A DNA stretch of 64,000 nt from Caenorhabditis remanei (Eukaryota > Nematoda > Chromadorea > Rhabditida > Rhabditidae). Shown in pieces: positions 56,422-64,000 of this stretch. The stretch lies in NCBI RefSeq assembly GCF_010183535.1, contig NC_071331.1, positions 25,110,001-25,174,000 of the forward strand, in the 5' to 3' direction. The notes beneath the pieces are model-generated. The model made no database searches. It was given only the letters and a program-made list of their open reading frames with translations, and was not told where the DNA came from. The first letter of the stretch is position 1, and each line of letters starts with the position of its first letter. A program made the translations under genes and the position numbers.

Positions 56422-58700
56422 TCAATAAGTAGAACGAATCGGGGTAAGAGCGGCATGAGCCAACAAAAGACGGGAAAGAAGAAGAGCTTCTTGTTGACGA
56501 CGTGCATCTTCAATGAAATCAGCAGCCACTCGTCTGGTGACACCATCGGTCATCTGAAGTACACGAATAGCGTCTCCTTTCTTTCCAGATTTCCACAATT
56601 GTTCAGCACGTGTCAGCAGGGTGAAATTGGTTTCAGCGGCAGTAGTGAGACGCTCAACAGTTCCTTGTTTAGGCTTCAATTCGATGATCAGTGAGGATTT
56701 GAGCCAGGAATAGAGATGAGCGAGGGCACCTCCATCATTCACATATGCAACACGACGACCGATTCGGCAGACTTTATTAAAACGAGTAATGAGATCTTCT
56801 TCAGTGTACTCTCCACAAGAATTTTCATCTGATCTCCCAATGGCGCACGTCTTCCTTCCATACAGCACTTAGCACGATTTCCGAAAATAACAGTTTCTTT
56901 CAGATTTTGAGTAGCCAACCACATTTGTTTTGATCTGAAAATGAGGAATTAATTGGTAAAATATACTAGCACGATTTCCGAAAATAACAGTTTCTTTCAG
57001 ATTTTGAGTAGCCAACCACATTTGTTTTGATCTGAAAATGAGGAATTAATTGGTAAAATATACTTCTTGGTAACTGACTTTCTATTCTGAATATCCATTT
57101 GAAGATGTCCGGCAAGTGCTCTCTCAATTCCTTCCAACTGAGCCAGTGCTTTTCCGACGGCTGATGAGTGTTCCTTAAAAAAGAATTCTTTAAAATTCGG
57201 GTTCGAACTTTTTTTATTACATTTCTCTCTTTTTGAACAGCGTCATCTACATCCTTCGCATGTTCTATATCATACAATTGCTTCTGAGTTCGAACGACTT
57301 CTTTCAACTTTTCGTCGTACTTCTTTTGAATTTCAGCAGTTGCATGAGCAAGTTCCTCGTCTAACTTCTTTTTATCAATCTCTGGAATTGCAGCAACCTT
57401 GGAGTTCGCTTCGAGACGAAACTTTTCGAGAAGATCATTTTTCTTTTCGAAACAATTGACTGAACGCGTTTTTCTTCGTTTAACTGAAATAAACATTTTC
57501 TTTTTACTCATTAGTTAGTTTTGTATAAAACCTTATTATCAATCAACTTCTGACTAAGTTGAACAATTCTCAAATGAGCGTGTGCAAGAATTGTCTGCAA
57601 ATCACTCTTTTTCAGCTTCATTCCCTCTTCATAATTCAAATTCGGATGAACCGCTTTCAATTCCAACTGGAATTTCTTTCGGCTTTCTGCTACTCGATCA
57701 CTGTAATCATGAACGAAAATTCGCTCCGAGTCCACGTGTTTCACATTGGAAATCATTTCATCTAGTTCGTTTGTCAGTTTAGTTGCAGTTGCCTTCGAGA
57801 TTGGAACGAGTGGATTGAGCTGTGTGGTCTCACCTTGTCCACCAAGATTGGCTTCCTAAAAATGATAATTCAAAACTTTCGATGTTTTATACAAGCAGTT
57901 TCCTACCGTAACAAGTTCAGCCAACGCATTTCTTGCTTTCTTCTCCCATTCTAAATCCTGTTCAGCCAACCGTTTAGCCTTCAAATGAGCTCCCAATCTC
58001 CTTCTTTCCCTGTTTCAATCGCCTTACGAATAGTTTGAATATGATGTTTAATAGCTCGAATCGTCTCCAGCTTTGCTCCCGTTGCATTTTTCGTGGCTTT
58101 CTCAGAATTGACCAAATGTTTTTTGAGGGAGTCAGTAAGATTTTCATTCTTTTGCTCAGGATTTGTCGAACTTTTGCCTCCTATATATGGGTTATCCGCC
58201 ATACGTTTTTCAATTTTAGTAACAGTTTCCACAAATTTCACTTCGCCGGGTGAACTGTCTTTCGCATTTTCTTTCGAATCTTCTACTGGTTTTGACTCGA
58301 ATGGTTTTGGTGGAACTTTTGGATCAGCAGAGAATTGCAACGGACGAAGATCTTTCAGACGTTGTGCTGGTGGCTCTTGAACTCCAATAGCATAATTCAA
58401 CAAGTTTTGAGAACCGGGAATCGAATTTTCCAACTGTATTTAAAACGCATAAAACATTTTTAGACAACGGGAAAAGTTCTAATACCGTTTTTCTAAAATT
58501 GCTATCGTACAAGGCGTATCCGGCAAGTCCTGCCGCTCCAGCTATTGCTGCACCGGCAGCGATTCCAACAAACTTCACGCCTCCAGAAGCCCCGGAAGCA
58601 CGGGACGAAGCCATTCGTTGAGTCTGTAACAGTAACACTAAACTTGACGTTCCGGACAACATTTCTGGCAACTTACTAATAAATTACGACTTCCACGCAT
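56422..58700 (-). pseudogene. immt: Mitofilin (MICOS subunit Mic60/IMMT), disrupted
   Basis: Minus-strand exons start at the ATG at 58700 (MRGSRNLL, 58700-58677) and continue at 58623-58486, which carries a Gly/Ala-rich membrane helix (VGIAAGAAIAGAAGLAGYAL). Then come 58433-57907, 57855-57532, 57483 to about 57217, about 57173-57068, and a terminal part ending at 56422. The coiled-coil middle (LRIVQLSQKLIDNK) and C-terminal mitofilin domain (EYTEEDLITRFNKV, IGRRVAYVNDGGALAHLYSW) are clear. Mitofilin organises cristae in the inner mitochondrial membrane. Lesions: one base missing near 57992, one near 57450, an out-of-frame deletion near 56826 joining GDQMK to the YTEEDL part, and a 95-bp tandem duplication across an exon edge. 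C. elegans has two such genes (immt-1 and immt-2); I cannot tell which this is. Confidence 0.75.
56873..57062. repeat. 95-bp exact tandem duplication within the mitofilin gene
   Basis: The segment starting agcacgatttccgaaaataa and ending ggtaaaatatac occurs twice back to back. It spans an intron 3' end and the exon start encoding SKQMWLATQNLKETV. The copies look identical, so the duplication is recent or an assembly artefact. Confidence 0.85.
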
Positions 58701-59251
58701 TGTCTTTATCTTCAAATTACGACTGAAACCGATCAAAATCGTTGAAAATGAACAAGAAACAGAAAAATTCTATTTTGAAAAAAGCGCGAGGCGAAGACGC
58801 ACAATCACGTCGGAATGCACAGAAAAATTTCTACCGTAGTTGTTGGGAGAAATTCGTTTATTTTTATGCAGTTTTCAAAAAATGAGAATTTCTTGAATGC
58901 TATCTTCGATATACCTTTTCCTGTGTCATCATTTGACACCACTTTAAAAAAAGTAATATGTCAAAAATTGGGTAATTGAAAGCTTTAAAAAATTATCCAG
59001 TACTATTAAAATTCCAGCTTTACTCATCAAATCGAAACAGCAATCAGAGAGTTGTCTGCGTCTCTCTTCTCTCTCTCCCTCTCTCTCTCTTATTATTTTC
59101 TTCGTTAATATATCAAGATTTTTCCCGAACATTCTGTTAAAACACTTCAAAACGCAATGCATTTTCCCAAAAAACTTTTTTTTTCTATTCCATTAATCTG
59201 TATTTTATCTTAAAAGAAAAGCTCAATTTTCAGTTTTCCAGATCTCCAAAA
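58701..59251. promoter_or_regulatory. Divergent promoter region
   Basis: This 550-bp space separates two genes transcribed away from each other (mitofilin to the left, the 59252 gene to the right). A CT-rich tract lies at about 59060-59095. An acceptor (gttttccag at about 59233) next to the right-hand ATG suggests trans-splicing there. Confidence 0.4.
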
Positions 59252-59731
59252 ATGTCTCAAAACGATAAAATCGCTGAGGGATTGAAGTTTCTCCGCGAAA
59301 AGTATGGATTCTCGAGCGTTTCGTGTGTTCCCGCTTCAACGGTTGATCCGAAAATTATCGTAAAATGATGAGATTTGGAAACAATGTATATCCACATAAG
59401 ATCTTGCATAAAGACCATGCGGACACCGAATTGATCGATTATTCAAGTGAAATGAGACCAGAGCATTGTCCTCTCAATTTGGATAATCCGGTGAGTAAAT
59501 CAGCGTGTGATTTTCATTCGAAACTCTCTCTTTTTCCAGCTTGATTGGCAATTTTCGATCGATGGAAACGTCTACAAATCGAACTATTCGATAATTTCTG
59601 AGAAGTGTCGAGAACGATTGAAAGCCAAATATTTCATTGTCAATCGGTCACAACTCGCCAGAATAAATACAAAAGTTCTGAAAGAAACTGGCGAGAAATG
59701 GGTGATGCACGTGGATTCGTTGAAGGATTTT

Positions 59732-60479
59732 GGCAAACACTCTTTGACTACACCACTCTTTGACTACACTTGCTCTTTGACTCCACATTCTCTTTGACTC
59801 TAAAGTCTCTTTGACTTCACTTTTCTCTTTGACTACATTTGTCTCTTTGACTCCAAAGTATCTTTGACTACAGTTTTCTCTTTGACTTCACTTTCCTTAT
59901 AATGACTATTTGAATACATACATTCTTCTAAATAGTTTGAGAAGCTCTAAATATTCCTGACTCCAGTAATCATAAATTAGTTTTTGTCGCGTTCCAGAAT
60001 CATTCGGGATCGTTAACTGAATATCTTGAGCGGGAGCAACAATATTAATTTCTATTAAATTACAGCTTCCATCACCGTTCTCCCTGTTTTAAGAATATTT
60101 GTGTGAGTAACTGTTATGTTCTTAGGTGGCGGAGAGTGGAGTATAAATAACCATTTATACACATATGGAAAAATATGGAATAGTTTTTTAAATAACTTTC
60201 AGAGGCTCCAGTCAGTATTGAATGTTCAGAGATCCTCCAACTATCTAGAAGAATGTATGTATACAAATAGTCATTATGAGGAAAGTGAAGTCAAAGAGAG
60301 CTAGTAGTCAAGGAGCATAATGAAGTCAAAGAGAAAACTGTAGTCAAAGATACTTTGGAGTCAAAGAGACAAATGTAGTCAAAGAGAAAAGTGAAGTCAA
60401 AGAGACTTTAGAGTCAAAGAGAATGTGGAGTCAAAGAGCAAGTGTACTCAAAGAGTGGTGTAGTCAAAGAGTGTTTGCC
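59732..60479. mobile_element. MULE-like MITE with 9-bp target duplication, in an exon
   Basis: The ends are perfect inverted repeats starting GGCAAACACTCTTTGACTAC. Each arm is about 175 bp and built of many short ctttgact(a/c)-spaced units. The 9-bp sequence AAGGATTTT lies on both sides (59723-59731 and 60480-60488). Nine-base duplications with long terminal repeats are typical of Mutator-like elements. The duplication is exactly three codons (Lys-Asp-Phe) of the host exon, so the host reading frame resumes after it. No transposase is present. Confidence 0.85.
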
Positions 60480-60539
60480 AAGGATTTTCAAAGTTACACT
60501 GTTAGAATTTTTTATTGTTTCTTCTGTTTTATTAGCTCG

Positions 60540-60720
60540 AGACTTGACCGATTGAGCGGAAGAGAAACTCTGGATAAAAATGAGCGGAGTCTGTTTTGCA
60601 ATTTCGAATTACAACAAAATTCGTAAAATTACAGCAAAATTCGTTCATTGGCGAAAAGGCGAAGTTGCAAAATAGACTCCGCCCATTTTCCTCCAGAGTT
60701 TTTCTTTCGAGGAATCGGTG
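60540..60720. repeat. Palindromic element in intron
   Basis: The arm gaaactctggataaaaatga...cggagtctgttttgcaattt returns inverted as agttgcaaaatagactccgc...cctccagagtttttc. The centre carries aattacaacaaaattcg twice. Length is about 180 bp. Type unknown. Confidence 0.6.
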
Positions 60721-61974
60721 TGATCTCATTAGCTCAGCACAGTTCTTACAACTGCGCTCCACAAAAATCCCCTTGAAAATGTCTCATTTTCTCTGAGTCA
60801 CTCAGTTTCGCAGTGCGAAACTTTCGCACACAATTTTCTTCAGTTTCGGTAGAGCGCGGTTGTGAAAAGCGTGCCGTGCTATTAACTCAATTTATTATAA
60901 ATTTCTTGCAGAAAGCCATCGACAGCAAAACTTACGTGATCCGTTCTTTCCAATTGTGTCGCTGCGAAGAGCCGGAGTTTTACGTTCTCGCCGATGACGT
61001 CATTGATCTCGTTATTCTGGCTCTACAAGCTCAAGGAGTACCGGAAGAGGAGTATGATTGTGAGTGTCTACTCCAACCATTCAACATTCAAATTTCTTTC
61101 TTTTCGGCTCATGTTGAAACTCTCCGATTCATGAATTCATCATTCGAAGAAGAGCATTTCAATGTGATGAAATTCCATGATTTCGAGGAAGCATTGGAGA
61201 AGTTTGACATTGATAAGGGATCGATTACTGTTTGTTTATCTTTATCTTGTTTATCTAGACTACTGAATTTTATACGTTTCAATTTTTTCAGTTCATTCCC
61301 GATATGATTCTGAAACAGAATTTTGTCCAAAGTCTCACTCAACTCTCTATTCCAATTACCATATTGAATCGAAACGGAGACGAGATTATGACGGCTCCTC
61401 AAGCAGGAATTCATTTATTTCATTCAATGCTTTGTCATTATGATTGGATTGGATTTATGGAAAAAGGAGAACCGGAAGTAGATCTAACTATGGAGTTGGA
61501 GGCATTCTTCTTTGATATTCTCAAACATTATATGGATATGAGAGAGGTTTTGAACTGAAACTTTCAAATTTTTGAATTATAATATCTTATTTTCAGACAA
61601 CTCTAGTATCCCGAAAATACGTTGAAATGGACAAGGAGAAACTGAGAAATCACAGAATCTTTACGAAAATTCAAAAACAAGACCGAGATCATTTGTGGAA
61701 AGACGTGGAAAGCTTCCAAGACTTACCAGCGAAAGAGTACGAAAAGACATGCAGTAAAATGAATTTGCCCGTTTATTTGGTGCACAATGTGCTTGATTTG
61801 TGGTATGCGAGACTTCGTTGGTTTGTTGGATGCATTGAAGTGTTCTTTACACGGGAATCACACGAGGAGAAATTGTTTTTGATTAGTGAATTGAGCCAGA
61901 AATGCCCAGGAGAAGCGGAGCCAATTACTCAACGATTTTTGGTTGGTTTGAAGAAGATTGGTATTAGAGCGGGA

Positions 61975-62310
61975 AAGAGGGATGTGCGAAACGGAAATTC
62001 CGAAATTTCCGATTTCCGAGAAATTTTTGCGGAAACTTCCGACATTTCAAATATTTTCGTGATAATAAAAGAAGAATTTGTGCGGAATCGAAAGAAATTG
62101 CTGCAAAACCAACGTAAACGGTGTTAGAACGTTACACCAGTGTCAAAATTTAGAAAATGTTTAGTTTTTACTGCATATTTATTGGATTTTGACTATGAAA
62201 AACTTGAAAAACCGAGTTTACGAAATTTCCGTAAATCCCGAAAAGAATAATTCGGAATTTTTCCGATTTACGAAATTTCCGGAATTTTTAGTTCCGCACA
62301 TCTCTGGTTG
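61975..62310. mobile_element. Foldback element with ttccg-rich arms
   Basis: The left arm gatgtgcgaaacggaaattc and following ttccgatttccg repeats are mirrored by ggaatttttagttccgcaca at about 62278-62300. The ends (gggatgtgcg/cgcacatctc) are inverted. It lies where the exon starting at 61597 should end, so it hides or replaces that splice donor. Confidence 0.6.
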
Positions 62311-63148
62311 TCGCTGTAGAAACTACACAAAGCTTTTCGGACGGAAATTATTAAATGTTGTCTTTGAATATTCAAAATTTTATAGTCGCTGAGAGACGAA
62401 TGGGAAACGAACAGGCCACCGCTATTCGCACAAGGCACGGAAGCTGTTGGAAATAAAAAAGAGGATGGAAAGAAAATAAACGAAACCCCGAAAACAGACA
62501 AAGGTTCTGAGAAAACAATCGGCAAACCATCAGAAGCAACTGGGAATAAGAAAACGATTCCAAAACCGGGATATGTGTCTAAACATCCTGGAGTTTCTGG
62601 ACCGTCGAAAGCAGCCCAAAAGTCTAAAACTTCTCAGAAACAAGAAACTTCTAAGCTTTCTGGAAAACCACAAACAAAACCTGACACTCAGAAATCCATT
62701 GTCATCAAGCCGTCGGAGCAGAAGTCTACGGAATCTGGAACTCCCAAGAATCTGCAAACACCGAAATCGGTAGCTACGGATAAGTCTATGACACCACTAG
62801 AAGCAGAGAAGGCTGCTATTATGAAGAAAGTGACAGAGGAATCGAAAGAAGTGAAGAAAACGAGTGAAAAAATGTTGAAACAAAATGAGAAAAAGAAGAA
62901 GTTGGAGGAGGAATTGGCAAGGTACATTTACACACAATAAATCTTTCATAATTCTATACAAAATATGTTTCAGGGAAACAGAGATATCCAAAAATCTGAA
63001 AGAAACATTGTCTGAAAAAGAGCGGCTTATTGAGGAGTGAGTTTTGAATCTAGCGACCGAAAACAATCAATAATATTTCAGACTTCGTCAGGAACTGGCC
63101 AATCTCTACAAGAATGACACCTCGAGATCTTCTACGTCTAGCTCCTAA

Positions 63149-63589
63149 AGCAAAAAATTTTAAAACAAAGCTAGAAGTCTTTGGAAAAATAACAGTGCTC
63201 TTATAAATTTACTTATTTGTTTGTTCGTTGATCTTGTTTATAATTTGCTGCTGTTCTCATGTACTTTATAGTTTTCCAATGATGAAAATCACGGATGAGA
63301 ACGGGAAACTTAATTTAGTGAAAATTGTCAAAAGTAGTTTTCAAAGATTGCTTTTCGCATTTTTCGCTTGGAGACAATTCTGTATTTTCTTGTTTTTTGG
63401 TCTCCTTTTAAATTTCGATCGAGAATCGTTTTGTCATTTGTCTTTTTTTTGAAAAGCTTTTCAGATAGTCGCTCAAAAATGTATTCTATAAGTAATCGAG
63501 TAGTTCTAGCAAGAAAACTTGTAACATATTAATTGGAAAACAGAACGAAATGGAGAAGTTATTGATTGTCATAATAGAATAATCCTTCC
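63149..63589. other. 3' flank, nothing identified
   Basis: AT-rich DNA after the last exon of the disrupted gene. A 74-codon frame (63228-63452) shows no domain. Confidence 0.35.
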
Positions 63590-63700
63590 TCAGCAGTGTG
63601 TGCCTTCGAAGCAATTTCGAAAGAATTTTCGAAAAATCTTTCGAAAGATCTTTCGAAATTTTTTCGAAATAAAAATTTCGAAAGCACACACTGTTCCTCA
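63590..63700. repeat. Short palindromic MITE
   Basis: The ends cagcagtgtgtgccttcgaa and ttcgaaagcacacactgttc are inverted, and the interior is repeated ttcgaaa motifs. Length is about 105 bp. Confidence 0.65.
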
Positions 63701-63849
63701 GAACCTCATCTAGAAATAGACGGATCGAAGATGGGTTTTATCGGTAGGTCTCTAAAATGGGAGTCTGCAGAGCTTTATCTAGTTATGAAAGACAACACAA
63801 ATTCACAAACAATATGTTTATTTGCATTCATAATAATTCACTCATAAAG

Positions 63850-64000
63850 TCAAAATTTCGGGGAATTCTTGGTCTTGAAGCTGCTCAGTTTCATGACATT
63901 GATGGCCGAATCGGACTTCTTTTTCGTAGATTCATTCGGGACGTCATCGGCACGTGTCAACTCATCATTCAGTGGGTTCTTTCCTCCTGCTCCTTTCGTG
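63850..64000 (-). CDS. 3' end of an unidentified gene (partial)
   Basis: The minus strand is open from the window edge to a TGA at 63850-63852, giving 50 codons of a Lys/Asp/Ser-rich C-terminus (ending SSFKTKNSPKF). A poly(A) signal (AATAAA, minus strand, about 63820) lies 25 bases downstream, which supports a real gene end. No domain is visible in this short stretch. The bulk of the gene lies beyond the window. Confidence 0.55.
   Translation of the reverse strand, partial: TKGAGGKNPLNDELTRADDVPNESTKKKSDSAINVMKLSSFKTKNSPKF

Larger units (their letters stand above)
59252..63148 (+). pseudogene. Unrecognised nematode gene, disrupted by insertions
   Basis: Exon-like blocks lie at 59252-59490, 59540-59731 plus 60489-60500 (split by an insertion), 60912-61229, 61292-61546, 61597 to about 61970, 62386-62921, 62974-63036 and 63082-63148. 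The ATG follows a trans-splice-like acceptor. A one-base loss near 59362 breaks the first exon, and the second is split by a 748-bp MITE. The 60912 exon reads through a consensus donor (gtgagt, 61060) whose matching acceptor seems lost. The 3' exons are intact: a Lys/Ser/Thr/Pro-rich region (62386-62860), then a coiled coil (KETLSEKERLIEELRQELA) and a Ser-rich end. The middle (ETLRFMNSSFEEEHF; SMLCHYDWIGFMEKG) is conserved-looking, but I do not know the family. The 3' part could still be expressed. Confidence 0.6.

Overview
The window looks like nuclear DNA of a Caenorhabditis-type nematode. Most introns are about 45-60 nt and end in TTTCAG, several start codons sit just after a 3' splice acceptor as in spliced-leader trans-splicing, and intergenic DNA is AT-rich and full of short palindromic repeats. 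Recognisable genes are C-type lectins, a USP+OTU deubiquitinase of the C. elegans duo-1 type, an AGGF1-like FHA/G-patch gene and a mitofilin (IMMT) gene. The species cannot be fixed from the sequence.

Layout. 1-5200 is repeat-rich intergenic DNA. 5208-13139 (+) is a small four-helix membrane protein gene with a 6.7-kb first intron crowded with palindromic elements. 13534-15033 holds a possible one-exon membrane ORF (-) and a degenerate inverted copy. 15313-22297 is a cluster of four secreted C-type lectin-like genes, one (+) and three (-), with low-complexity stalks or a second lectin domain. 23229-26631 is an LTR-type element carrying only gag and protease.

27225-47925 is accessory DNA: a LINE tail, a duplicated exon-like segment, a 115-bp satellite (28639-37207) interrupted mid-monomer by a 2.1-kb Helitron-like insertion, LINE reverse-transcriptase remnants, two opposed fragments of a Polinton/Maverick-type DNA polymerase B, and a 3-kb element with inverted termini whose gag and envelope-like remnants lie side by side without pol.

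48049-52495 (+) is the intact duo-1-like gene, in which an OTU domain lies between the USP Cys and His boxes. Downstream, three successive conserved genes (AGGF1-like, mitofilin, and an unrecognised nematode gene) all carry stops, single-base frameshifts, deletions or insertions. One exon is split by a 748-bp MITE with a 9-bp target duplication. This stretch may be a decaying segmental duplicate, a disabled haplotype, or an indel-rich assembly. The window ends in the 3' end of another (-) gene at 63850.

All exon coordinates were worked out by eye from splice sites and frame continuity, and may be off by a base in places.
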